DNA of 64,000 nt from Streptomyces sp. CG4 (GTDB lineage Bacteria > Actinomycetota > Actinomycetes > Streptomycetales > Streptomycetaceae): positions 5,518,001 to 5,582,000 of the forward strand of contig NZ_CP163525.1 in NCBI RefSeq assembly GCF_041080655.1. Direction: 5' to 3'. The position numbers were made by a program, and so were the translations under genes. The notes below the pieces were generated by a model, which was not told the DNA's origin, did no database searches, and saw only the letters and a list, made by a program, of their open reading frames with translations. This document shows, one piece after another, positions 18,019 to 26,051 of this stretch; position 1 is the stretch's first letter; every line of letters begins with the position of its first letter.

Positions 18019-18371
18019 TCAGCCGAGGTCGCGCACGCCGATGCGCAGGGGTCGATGTGATGGACGGCCTGGTCGAGGAGCTGGGCGACGTGGTCGTCGT
18101 AGAGGCTGTAGACGATGCGGCGGCCGTCGCGGCGGCCGGTGACCAGGCCGAGGGCGCGCAGCAGGCGCAGTTGGTGGGAGACGGCGGACTGTTCCATGCC
18201 GACGGCGCAGGTGAGTTCGCCGACGGGGTGCGGGCGCTGCCGCAGGGTGGTGAGGATCAGCAGGCGGGACGGTGTGGCGAGGGCCTGGAGTGTCGTGGCG
18301 ACGGAGGCGGCGGTGGCTTCGTCGAGCCGGGCGGCCGCGAGGACGTCGCGGCCGCCCGGCGTCGGCGTCAT
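18019..18371 (-). CDS. NmtR-like ArsR/SmtB metal repressor, frameshifted near the 3' end
   Basis: The winged helix is very close to mycobacterial NmtR, the nickel/cobalt sensor: LQALATPSRLLILTTLR, GMEQSAVSHQLR, then IVYSLYDDHVAQLLDQAVHH. After IDP the zero frame stops resembling the family, while the adjacent frame gives LRIGVRDLG and a stop at 18019-18021, matching the usual family ending. A one-base indel in or near the GGGG run at about 18048 explains this. Without correction the frame runs on to 17652, antisense to the ferredoxin-like gene. The ATG at 18371 lacks a clear ribosome site. Confidence 0.75.
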
Positions 18372-18712
18372 CGGCGCGCACGGGATGCACTCTGGTGTCC
18401 GTCAAAGCGGAACAAGCTCAGCGGTTCGTTCTGAGTGGGGCCTCATCACGCAGGTGGTGCAGGCGTTTTCGTTGTCCTGAAATGAGCACTACCGCGGACA
18501 CACCAGCGCCACCGACGGTTCACTCGCTCACCGCGGCAGCCCCACAAGACCTGCATTGACGTGGCCTTGACCGGTGGAAGACGGCGGCCGCATGGTGAAA
18601 CCATCCGACCCGCAGCCGATCTGACATGCCGTCTGTCAAGGCGGCTTTTCGTCATGCGTCCCTTCCGAACCGCCTGAACCGCCTGAACCGTCTGCAACCG
18701 CACGGAGGCTTG
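18372..18712. other. Intergenic region, no gene seen
   Basis: This 341-bp stretch separates the divergent NmtR-like regulator and the S53 peptidase, so both promoters should lie here. A short imperfect tandem repeat of an 9-bp unit (CCGCCTGAA) occurs at about 18668-18695, just before the peptidase ribosome site. No operator could be named. Confidence 0.4.
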
Positions 18713-20053
18713 ATGCAACGACGCGAGATACCCTCCGGATCCCTGGTGATCCACCACCACCGACCGAGACGGCGGGTGCGGCGGATGGCAGCTGCCCTCA
18801 CCGCGATGCTCACCTTCGCCGTCACTGCCCTCACCATCGGCCTGGCCACCGGTGTCCAGGCCGCCGCTCTCTCGTCCGCCCCGCGCGCGTCCGCCTCCGC
18901 GGGCACGACGGGCTTCGGCTGCGTCCATCCCTTGCAAGCGGGACAGGCCCACTGTTTCGGCGTGCTGAAGGCCCACCGCACCGCCTCGGGCCGCATGTCA
19001 CCGTTCACCACCGGGTCCCCGACCACGGTGGGGTACGTGCCGTCCGATCTGCGTTCCGCCTACAACCTGGGCGGTACCTCGGGATCCGGCCGCACGGTGG
19101 CCATCGTCGACGCCATGGACGATCCGCACGCCGAGTCCGACCTGGCCGCTTACCGCAGCGCCTACGGTCTGCCGTCGTGCACCACCGCCAACGGCTGCTT
19201 CCGCAAGGTGAATCAGAGTGGCCACGCATCGCCGCTGCCCTCCGGTGACTACGGATGGGCCGAGGAGATCAGCCTCGACCTCGACATGGTCTCGGCGACA
19301 TGCCCTGGCTGCCACATCCTCCTGGTCGAGGCGAACTCGGCGAACGTCCCGGATCTCATGACGGCCGAGGACACCGCCGCCACCACATCGGGCGTCGTCT
19401 CCGTCTCCAACAGCTGGGGCGGGTCCGAGGACAACACCATCACCTCCGTCGACTCGCACTTCAACCACCCCGGCGTCGCGATCACGGCGAGCTCGGGTGA
19501 CTCCGGTTACGGCGTCTCCTGGCCGGCCTCCTCCCCGTACGTCACCGCCGTGGGCGGCACCTCGCTGAGCAAGGCGTCCAACTCGCGCGGCTGGACCGAG
19601 ACCGCGTGGAGCGGCGCGGGCTCGGGCTGCTCGGCGTACGAGGCCAAGCCGTCCTGGCAGCACGACTCCGGATGTGCCAAGCGCAGCGTCGCCGATGTGT
19701 CCGCGGTCGCCGACCCCAACACCGCGGTGGCGGTCTACGACACATACAACAGCTGCGGCGGCGCGTTGTTGTGCGACACCGAGCTGCAACTCGGTCTCGC
19801 ACAGGGTGCCGACGGATGGGTCGAAGTCGGAGGCACCAGCGTCTCGTCGCCGATCGTCGCAAGCGTCTACGCACTGGCCGGAAACACCTCTCAGGTCGCC
19901 AACGGCTCGTACCCGTACACCCACACGTCGGCGCTCAACGACGTGACCAGCGGCAGCAACGGCTTCTGCGGCGGCAGTTACCTGTGCACCGCGGGTCCGG
20001 GATACGACGGGCCGACCGGCCTCGGCACGCCCAACGGCACCGGCGCCTTCTGA
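18713..20053 (+). CDS. Secreted S53 (sedolisin) family serine peptidase
   Basis: The 446-residue preproprotein has a basic N-terminus and a hydrophobic signal (residues 25-52 region), then the catalytic domain. Sedolisin residues are visible: Glu-x3-Asp in EEISLDLD, the oxyanion aspartate in SSGDSGYG, and the serine in GGTSVSSP. Such peptidases are secreted and often act at acidic pH. The pro-region is short compared with kumamolisins. The ATG at 18713 follows GGAGG by 4 nt. It has a paralogue at 20772-22133 on the other strand. Confidence 0.88.
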   Translation: MQRREIPSGSLVIHHHRPRRRVRRMAAALTAMLTFAVTALTIGLATGVQAAALSSAPRASASAGTTGFGCVHPLQAGQAHCFGVLKAHRTASGRMSPFTTGSPTTVGYVPSDLRSAYNLGGTSGSGRTVAIVDAMDDPHAESDLAAYRSAYGLPSCTTANGCFRKVNQSGHASPLPSGDYGWAEEISLDLDMVSATCPGCHILLVEANSANVPDLMTAEDTAATTSGVVSVSNSWGGSEDNTITSVDSHFNHPGVAITASSGDSGYGVSWPASSPYVTAVGGTSLSKASNSRGWTETAWSGAGSGCSAYEAKPSWQHDSGCAKRSVADVSAVADPNTAVAVYDTYNSCGGALLCDTELQLGLAQGADGWVEVGGTSVSSPIVASVYALAGNTSQVANGSYPYTHTSALNDVTSGSNGFCGGSYLCTAGPGYDGPTGLGTPNGTGAF

Positions 20054-20068
20054 CGGCGCTTTCCTGCC

Positions 20069-20119
20069 GGCAAGGGCTGGGCCACGTCGCATTGGTGCGG
20101 CGCGAGCCCAGCCCTTGCC
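20069..20119. terminator. 14-bp stem terminator after the S53 gene
   Basis: Arms 20069-20082 and 20106-20119 are perfect complements around a 23-nt loop, 16 bp after the peptidase stop. Confidence 0.65.
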
Positions 20120-20284
20120 ATGTCTCAGTCCTCGGAGAATGCGACCAGCGGCGTGTGGGCGGGCAGCAGGCGGGGTTCTGCGGAGCCGGTTGACGTCCTG
20201 TTGAGGTCCTGTTGAGGTGCTGGGCGAGGACGTACCTGTCGCGGTACAGGGTGATCGGGTCGGCGGACGCGAAGAACATCGTCG

Positions 20285-20490
20285 TGCGGCGAGTACGGGG
20301 CGTCGCGGTAGCGGACTGCATGAACCCGCAGGTGCTCGCGTTGCACGTGGAACTCCCGGTACTCCTCGAAGTCGCCCTTGATGACCACCGCGCGGAGCTT
20401 GGGCACGGCCTCGGCCCCGGCCAGGCTCCAGCGGGCGCTGGTGATGTCCATCCGGTCCTTGACCAGGTGCCGGCACGCCCCCCCCCATCA
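20285..20490 (-). pseudogene. Transposase 3' remnant (ISKra4-like)
   Basis: On the minus strand this reads HLVKDRMDITSARWSLAGAE and continues KLRAVVIKGDFEEY and FHVQREHLRVH. I recognise it as the conserved C-terminus of an ISKra4-type transposase. No start or upstream domain remains. A related fragment lies at 22545-22724 on the plus strand, on the far side of the second S53 gene. Confidence 0.6.
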
Positions 20491-20632
20491 CGCCGGTTGC
20501 GATCGGTCAGCGCTCGGTGAGCGCGTTGTCGTAGCCGAGGTGGGGGAGTTTGGCCCGCAGGTGGCCCTCTCGGCGGCCGGGAACTCCTCGCGATCAGCGT
20601 CCCTCAAACCGAGCCGCACCGAGGCAGAACAG

Positions 20633-20671
20633 GGAAAACGGGCCCCGGCCGGCTGCCGGGGCCCGTTTTCC
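20633..20671. terminator. Perfect 17-bp stem terminator
   Basis: Arms 20633-20649 and 20655-20671 pair perfectly around a 5-nt loop, with an A-rich lead and a U-rich exit. It lies 100 bp past the stop of the minus-strand S53 gene. Between 20491 and 20771 no gene is seen. Confidence 0.85.
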
Positions 20672-20771
20672 TTCTCCGTGCCGCCGAGGGGACCCCACGT
20701 CCCCCTCACACTGGCGGCTCCCCGTGACCCGACGGGGCGGTCATTGCATGCGTGATGTGTGCTGGTGTCAC

Positions 20772-22133
20772 TCAGCTCGCGCTGAAGGCGGACGTGCCCT
20801 GCGGGGTGCCCCAGCCGGTCGGGCCGTCGTAGCCGGGCCCGGCGGTGCAGAAGTACGACGTGGAGCAGGTGCCGTTGCTGCCGCTGGTCACGTCGTTGAG
20901 GGCGGAGGTGCCGGCCTTGGCGTACGGGTACTGCGCCGGGTAGTCGCTGCTGCCCGGGGTACCGGCCAGCGCGTAGACCGAGGCGATGATCGGCGCGGAG
21001 GCGCTGGTGCCGCCGTAGGTGTTCCAGCCGCTCGCCTGGTAGGTGTCGTAGACCGAGACGCCGGTGGCGGGGTCGGCCACGGCCGAGACGTCGGCGATCA
21101 TGCGCTTGGAGCAGCCGCTGTCGGTCTGCCAGCTGGGCTTGGGGTCGTTGGCGGAGCAGCCGGAGCCGGTGCCCTCGGTGCTGGAGGTGTGCCAGACGGA
21201 CTCGTCCCAGCCGCGGCTGTTGGAGGCGGTCTTGAGGGCGGTGCCGCCGACGGCGGTCACGTACTGCGACGCGGCCGGGTACTCGGCGCCGTAGGCGCTG
21301 TCACCCGCGCTGGCGGTGATGGCGACGCCCGGGTGGTTGTAGTACTGGGCGTCGAACGTCGTGTCGGAGGAGGACTCGGCGCCGCCGTAGCTGTTGGAGA
21401 CGAACTTGGCGCCGAGGGAGACGGCCTCGTTCACCGCGGTGCCGAGGTCGGCTTCGGAGGCCGAGTTGGCCTCGACGAGGAGGATGTTGCAGTTCGGGCA
21501 GGTCGCGCTGACCATGTCGAGGTCGAGCGATTCCTCACCGGCCCAGCCGCTGTCGGCGGTGGGGAGGTTGGACGACGAGCCGTCCTGGCCGACCTTGCTG
21601 AAGCAGCCGCTGTCGCTGGTGCAGGCCGGGAGGCCGTACTGCGAGCGGTAGGTCGCGAGGTCGGACTCGGCGTTCGGGTCGTCGTAGGCGTCGACGATGG
21701 CGACGGTCTCGCCGGAGCCGCCCGAGGAGGCGGCGGAGGTGAGGCCGTAGGCCGACTGGATGTCCGAGGGGCCGTATCCGGTGGGGGAGGCGGAGGAGGC
21801 GTTCGGCTTGATGGTCTTGGGCGTGATGCCCTTCAGGGCCGCCTGCTTCTCCATGAAGGCGGTGGTGCCGCCGGTGACGCGCAGCGCGTTGCAGGCGGCG
21901 TAGCCCTTCTTCGGGGTGGCGCCACATGCCCGCGTGTACTGCACGTGAGCCTTGGCGACCTGGGCGGCGATCGCCTTGGCGCTCACCTTGTGGCTCGTGA
22001 CGGCGGTGTCCGCGCTTGCGTGGCCGGCGGTGCCGAGTCCGGCGATGACGAGCGCGGCGGTGGCCGCTGCTGCCGAGCCGACGCGGCGCCATCTGCCGCG
22101 TATGTGGGGGGAGCTGGGGGTGGTCGTACGCAA
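20772..22133 (-). CDS. Secreted S53 (sedolisin) family serine peptidase, TTG start
   Basis: The 453-residue preproprotein has a signal peptide ending near GHASA and a short pro-region. The catalytic domain carries Glu-x3-Asp (EESLDLD), the aspartate in SAGDSAYG and the serine in GGTSASAP. It is clearly paralogous to the 18713-20053 product: both share SGCSKR or SGCAKR, TSALNDVTSGSNG and GPGYDGPTG. The TTG at 22133 was chosen because AGGAGG lies exactly 7 nt upstream and the signal peptide then starts at the N-terminus; the frame itself runs to 22280. Confidence 0.88.
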   Translation of the reverse strand: MRTTTPSSPHIRGRWRRVGSAAAATAALVIAGLGTAGHASADTAVTSHKVSAKAIAAQVAKAHVQYTRACGATPKKGYAACNALRVTGGTTAFMEKQAALKGITPKTIKPNASSASPTGYGPSDIQSAYGLTSAASSGGSGETVAIVDAYDDPNAESDLATYRSQYGLPACTSDSGCFSKVGQDGSSSNLPTADSGWAGEESLDLDMVSATCPNCNILLVEANSASEADLGTAVNEAVSLGAKFVSNSYGGAESSSDTTFDAQYYNHPGVAITASAGDSAYGAEYPAASQYVTAVGGTALKTASNSRGWDESVWHTSSTEGTGSGCSANDPKPSWQTDSGCSKRMIADVSAVADPATGVSVYDTYQASGWNTYGGTSASAPIIASVYALAGTPGSSDYPAQYPYAKAGTSALNDVTSGSNGTCSTSYFCTAGPGYDGPTGWGTPQGTSAFSAS

Positions 22134-22440
22134 GGTACAGCCTCCTGGAAGTGGTGGACAGAGGCCTGCGGGTGTGGGGGTTCCACCGATGGGTGACCGG
22201 TGGGGGCGGCGGCCCGCGACGACCATCGCTTTGTTGAGTACGCGACAACAAGAAGCCTGGTGGAATCCTGACTGCCGCATTGCTCAAGGGGGTTGAGTGC
22301 TTACTGATCAATGGGCGGGGGATGGGTGTTGACTGGCTGAAACTTGACCCTGCGCGCGGCATGCGCGCGGGCCCGCGCTACGCGCGTTAACCAGCGCGCC
22401 CGAATCCGTTTGTGTTACCGGGGGGCGAGGTGTGCCCGAG

Positions 22441-22513
22441 GGTGTCTGCGTGGCTGAGGTCGGGCGTGGCGAGTTCGTTTGCGTGGCTGGGGCCGGGCGT
22501 GGCGAGTTCGTTT
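22441..22513. repeat. Two-copy tandem repeat of about 34 bp
   Basis: A unit containing GGCGTGGCGAGTTCGTTT occurs twice in succession (about 22446-22480 and 22481-22513) with few differences. It lies just upstream of a transposase remnant. The surrounding 22134-22544 holds no gene and has a GC-rich palindromic patch near 22350-22400. Confidence 0.6.
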
Positions 22514-22544
22514 GCGTCAGCGGGGATGGGCGCGGCTCTGTTTG

Positions 22545-22724
22545 AAGGACCGGATGGACATCACTGGCGTCCGCTGGGGCCTGCCCGGAACCGAAGCCGT
22601 CCTGCGACTTCGCGCCGTCGTCTCCAACGGAGACCTCAACCCCTACTGGCGCTACCACGGCGCCCGCGAGCACGAGCGTCTCTGGCCCGCCCCCGACCGG
22701 CGAACTTACGCCCTCACTGCGTGA
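22545..22724 (+). pseudogene. Transposase 3' remnant (ISKra4-like), second copy
   Basis: This reads KDRMDITGVRWGLPGTEAVL then RLRAVVSNGDLNPYW and REHER before a stop at 22722. It is the same conserved transposase C-terminus as 20285-20490, in opposite orientation. The 5' part of the gene is missing. Confidence 0.65.
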
Positions 22725-23102
22725 TCGCGGCCGTCACTCGAACCGAACCGCACCCGCTGCTTGAGCGCCTTCACCGCCGGCGCCCCGACCTGGACCGCTC
22801 CGGAGTCCAGGTGCCGACCAGCGGCCGAATGAGGCCGCGCACCGCGCCGTACCGGGACACCAAGGCCGCCCGCCACTCGGCGTCCCTGCCACCCCGACCG
22901 GCCCGGTCCTCAGCTACTCCGGCTCCGAGGCCCGCTTCCCGGGCGGCACCTTCAGCAACTCGCAGAAAACAGCCTGTTGGGCTCGCAGCGACACCTCAGA
23001 GGGCGCGACAGATCGGCATAAATTTTCCGCATCAAGCGATTAGATCAAGAGTGCCTGAGTTGCCCGCTGCCCTGTTCCCGGGATGTTCCCATCGGGCGAG
23101 AA
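22725..23102. other. Intergenic region, no gene seen
   Basis: No frame in this 378-bp stretch shows a family signature or good ribosome site. It separates the transposase remnant from the tRNA-derived repeat and is probably decayed DNA. Confidence 0.4.
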
Positions 23103-23135
23103 ATGGACCCTCCGCAGCCCCTGCGGAGGGTCCAT
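23103..23135. terminator. 15-bp stem terminator next to the tRNA fragment
   Basis: Arms 23103-23117 and 23121-23135 are perfect complements with a 3-nt loop. Read leftward it follows the tRNA-Arg 3' half at 23161-23204, as expected for the original tRNA terminator. Confidence 0.8.
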
Positions 23136-23160
23136 GTGCTCTCTGACCTGCAATTTTCCA

Positions 23161-23204
23161 GTGCCCCCGGCAGGATTCGAACCTGCGACACCCGCTTTAG
23201 GAGT
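23161..23204 (-). repeat. tRNA-Arg(CCT) 3' half, left copy of 44-bp direct repeat (att-like)
   Basis: The minus strand contains the anticodon loop CTCCTAA, the 3' anticodon stem, variable loop, T arm (GGTTCGAATCC) and acceptor 3' strand of a Streptomyces tRNA-Arg with CCT anticodon. The D arm and 5' half are absent, so it is not a working tRNA. An identical 44-bp copy lies at 46197-46240 in the same orientation. This is the usual footprint of integration at a tRNA 3' end. Confidence 0.85.
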
Positions 23205-23342
23205 TTTCTCTGGGCGGGGCTGTGACCTGCGGAAACGTTGACTGTGTGGTGCCTGGCCTGGGAAAACACCCCTCCGTAGTTCTCATGTGTTCACGGGCTT
23301 TCCCGGCCTCATGTGTGCTGAATGCGTTTCGGCCGAGGGCCG

Positions 23343-23510
23343 CCCGAAGGTACGCCGCAGGAGCAGGACTCGATCGCCGTCGACCCGGCCTCCGGCAAGG
23401 TGACCGACGTGCTGCGGTTCGCCGACTATCCGCCGCTGGCCCAGCTGACCCGGTGAGGCATCGACGCCCACACGAGCGTCCTGTTCGGCCCCGCCGACCA
23501 GATGCGGGTG
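23343..23510 (+). pseudogene. PepSY-associated TM protein fragment with in-frame stop
   Basis: The frame reads QDSIAVDPASGKVTDVLRFA, then DYPPLAQLTR, a TGA at 23454, and GIDAHTSVLFGPADQ. Intact PepSY-domain membrane proteins have a tryptophan at the stop (LTRWGIDAH), so this is a TGG-to-TGA change in a gene already lacking both ends. It lies just inside the tRNA-derived repeat and close to the copper genes, where PepSY proteins commonly occur. Confidence 0.7.
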
Positions 23511-23693
23511 TCACCTCAGCAGTCGGCTGAGCAGGTCGGTGAGTTCCGCCTCGTTGGTGTGGCCTGACACACCCCGTCGGTTGCGGCCCGCGTGCAGCGA
23601 TCGAAGCAGGCGGTCGCTGACGCGGGTCGGCTTCCGCGCAGGGCGGTCCCAGCGTCGGTTCACCAGAGCCGGAGAGTGACCTGCGGCGGTGGG

Positions 23694-23903
23694 TCATGCG
23701 ATGCCGTCCAGTTTGCCGTTCTTCGCGTCGGCGACGAGGGACGAGAACTGGTCGGCGCTCATCTGGACGCGTTGGCCGAAGTCGTCGGTCAGGACGATGC
23801 GGCGGTCGGCCGAGGCGCCGGGGTCGACGAACAGCTGGGGACAGCCGCAGTCGCACTCGCCGCAGAACGTGGCGACGGGTTCCAGCCCGCTGATGTCGGT
23901 CAT
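23694..23903 (-). CDS. Small cysteine-rich protein of unknown function
   Basis: The 69-residue product has four closely spaced cysteines (CGECDCGC), which could bind a metal ion. The remainder is regular, with RRIVLTDDFGQRVQMS and a helical end. The ATG at 23903 follows GGAGG spaced 8 nt. No family function is known to me; the metal-rich context makes a metal-binding role plausible but unproven. Confidence 0.7.
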   Translation of the reverse strand: MTDISGLEPVATFCGECDCGCPQLFVDPGASADRRIVLTDDFGQRVQMSADQFSSLVADAKNGKLDGIA

Positions 23904-24179
23904 GTTGCTCCACCTCCGTGGACAGGGGGTGCGGCCTTTCGGTGCCCGATGCCCGGACCAGTCCGGTGGCCGCAGGGGACTGTCCCGGGGATACCCGGAG
24001 CGGACATGGCGGACGCGTGACCCCGTCGTGTGCCGAGGCGCAGAGGGTGGCCGGTGTGCGCTCGTGCTCCTCGGGCTGCTTCCAGTGCTTCGAATTCGCC
24101 AGGGTGGCCGGGAACTGAACCGCACGTGCGTCCGACTCATAAGGAGGGGGCGCAATGACCAGGTAGTTCGTGGGCGGTG

Positions 24180-24824
24180 ATGCATGTGCGTGGACAGGGG
24201 GCGGTGAAGTCCCTCAGTCTCGTGGCAGCATCAGGTGCCGTGAGTGTGTCCTGGGCGGTGCGAAGCGTGCGCGCGGCGGTGTTCGCCGTGCTGTGCGTGC
24301 TGCTCGCCGCCGGGGGGCATGCACTGGCCACAGGTGCCGCCCCGGCGGTGTGGGTGCAGGTCGCCGTGTTCGTGCCGGTCTTCGGGGCCGGCTGTCTGCT
24401 GGGCGGGCGGGAGCGGTCGCTGGCTGCCATCGGCCTCGGGACGCTGGCCGCCCAGTGCGGGCTGCACCTCGCCTTCCACGCCGCGCGGCCACAGCACGTC
24501 GCGATGGCCATGCGCGGCATGCGGATGGTCCATGACCATGCGCTCACGCCGCACGCCACCGCCGCCCATGTCGGGGCGGCCGTGCTGCTGACCTGGTGGC
24601 TGCGGCGCGGTGAGGCCGCGTTGTGGTCGCTGCTGCGGCGGGCCGTCGCGTTCGTGCCGGGGCTCGCCGCCTGGTGGCAGGTGGCCGGTGCGGTGCGGAG
24701 CGTGTCGGACGCGCCAGGGCTCGTGGGGCGGGCCGTCGGTGAGCTGTGGTCGGTGAGACAGGTGCGGCTGAGGTATGCCGTTCACCGGCGGGGGCCACCG
24801 ATGGGGATGTCGTCCGCGATCTGA
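24180..24824 (+). CDS. Polytopic membrane protein of copper-locus type
   Basis: The 214-residue protein has about four membrane helices (for example AAVFAVLCVLLAAGGHALA) and a Met/His-rich patch, MAMRGMRMVHDH, that could bind copper. It is paralogous to the product at 29039-29716: both share RAAVFA-MCVLLAA-GH, GRERxL and a QxGLHxAF motif. Start is ATG 24180 (a GTG at 24177 is adjacent). A strong site, AAGGAGGGGG, lies further upstream in front of a three-codon ORF at 24155-24166 (Met-Thr-Arg-stop), which may couple translation. It opens the copper gene run. Confidence 0.7.
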   Translation: MHVRGQGAVKSLSLVAASGAVSVSWAVRSVRAAVFAVLCVLLAAGGHALATGAAPAVWVQVAVFVPVFGAGCLLGGRERSLAAIGLGTLAAQCGLHLAFHAARPQHVAMAMRGMRMVHDHALTPHATAAHVGAAVLLTWWLRRGEAALWSLLRRAVAFVPGLAAWWQVAGAVRSVSDAPGLVGRAVGELWSVRQVRLRYAVHRRGPPMGMSSAI

Positions 24825-24863
24825 CCCCCGACATCCCTCCCCAGTACGGAGATTCATCACCTC

Positions 24864-25604
24864 ATGTCCCCGAACCGCATCGCCCTGCGCCGCGCCGGCA
24901 CTGTCACCGCGCTGACCGCCGCCGGACTCCTCGCCGCCGCCGGGATCGCCTCCGCCCACGTCACCATCCACCCCGACAGCTATGCCAAGGGCGCCACCGA
25001 CGGCGTGCTGACCTTCCGCGTGCCCAACGAGGAGGACAACGCCAGCACGAACAAGGTCCAGGTCTTCCTGCCCACAGACCACCCCGTTCTCGGCGTGCTG
25101 GTCCACCCGCAGGACGGCTGGACCGCTCAGGTGACCAACACCAAGCTCAAGACGCCCGTCAAGACGGACGACGGCACCATCACCGATGCCGTCTCCGAGA
25201 TCACCTTCACCGGCGGCAAGATCGCGCCGGGCCAGTACGAGGACTTCAACGTCGCCTTCGGGCAGCTGCCCGACGACACCGACCAGCTGACCTTCAAGAC
25301 CCTCCAGACGTACTCCGACGGCAAGACCGTCCGCTGGATCGAGACGCCCTCCGGCGGCCAGGAGCCGGAGAACCCGGCGCCTGTCCTCAAGCTCACCGCC
25401 AAGGGCGCGGACGAGAGCGGCAGCACCTCGACCGGCTCGCCGGCGAACTCGAAGAGCTCCGCGAGCGCCAAGTCGACCGCTTCGAGCAGCGACTCGACCG
25501 CCCGTGGCCTTGGCATCGCCGGGCTTGTCGTGGGCGTGCTGGGCCTGGCAGCGGCCGTGTTCGCCGTCCTGCGCGGCCGCTCCACGGGATCCCGGGCCGA
25601 ATAG
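24864..25604 (+). CDS. YcnI-like (DUF1775) copper-binding secreted protein
   Basis: The 246-residue protein has a cleavable signal ending IASA, so the mature chain starts with His (HVTIHP). This is the N-terminal histidine used by YcnI proteins to hold Cu(II). The DUF1775 beta-sandwich covers about residues 33-185. A Ser/Ala-rich linker and a C-terminal transmembrane anchor (GLGIAGLVVGVLGLAAAVFA) follow. It is probably an extracytoplasmic copper chaperone or store, fitting the neighbouring copper genes. Confidence 0.9.
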   Translation: MSPNRIALRRAGTVTALTAAGLLAAAGIASAHVTIHPDSYAKGATDGVLTFRVPNEEDNASTNKVQVFLPTDHPVLGVLVHPQDGWTAQVTNTKLKTPVKTDDGTITDAVSEITFTGGKIAPGQYEDFNVAFGQLPDDTDQLTFKTLQTYSDGKTVRWIETPSGGQEPENPAPVLKLTAKGADESGSTSTGSPANSKSSASAKSTASSSDSTARGLGIAGLVVGVLGLAAAVFAVLRGRSTGSRAE

Positions 25605-25619
25605 CGCAGATGCCCTGCC

Positions 25620-25660
25620 GACAGCCGGAACCCGGAAACCCGTCGGCAGGGCGTCTGTCG
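25620..25660. terminator. 11-bp stem terminator after the YcnI-like gene
   Basis: Arms 25620-25630 and 25650-25660 are perfect complements around a 19-nt loop, 15 bp after the stop. Confidence 0.7.
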
Positions 25661-25808
25661 GTCGGCGCGCGACATCGGAGAACGGTTGTTTGTTATGTGG
25701 CGTGCGCCATAGGCGTGCTCCGGAACTCGGGCGTCCGGTGGCCCGACTCCTGAAGCGGTACGGCTCGATCCGAATGGCGCCGTACGACGTGATCTGGAGA
25801 CGCGGTTG

Positions 25809-26051
25809 ATGGACGAATCCCGGCAATCCTCCTCCAACGCAGGTGCGGTACTGCGGAAGCTGGTCCCACCGCCTGCCCTGTGCGGGTTCCTTCTCCTGCT
25901 GACACTGATGTTCGCGGTGTCGTACGCCGTCGGTGCCGCCGCCGGACCCGTCGCCCCCGGTATGCACGGCACCGGCGCACGGCCGGGCGGCGACGGCAGC
26001 GCAGGCGGAGGCGTCGACGACATGGGCGACATGCACGGGGGAGGCCACTGA
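25809..26051 (+). CDS. Small membrane protein with Met/His tail
   Basis: The 80-residue protein has one transmembrane helix (about residues 21-45) and a Gly-rich outer tail ending MGDMHGGGH, which resembles a copper-binding tail. Its stop shares one base with the ATG of the copper ATPase, so the two are translationally coupled. It may hand metal to or from the pump. No named family is recognised. Confidence 0.7.
   Translation: MDESRQSSSNAGAVLRKLVPPPALCGFLLLLTLMFAVSYAVGAAAGPVAPGMHGTGARPGGDGSAGGGVDDMGDMHGGGH

Noticed and set aside
23161..23204. Functional tRNA gene
   Set aside because: Only the 3' half of tRNA-Arg(CCT) is present here and at 46197-46240; no D arm or 5' acceptor strand follows.
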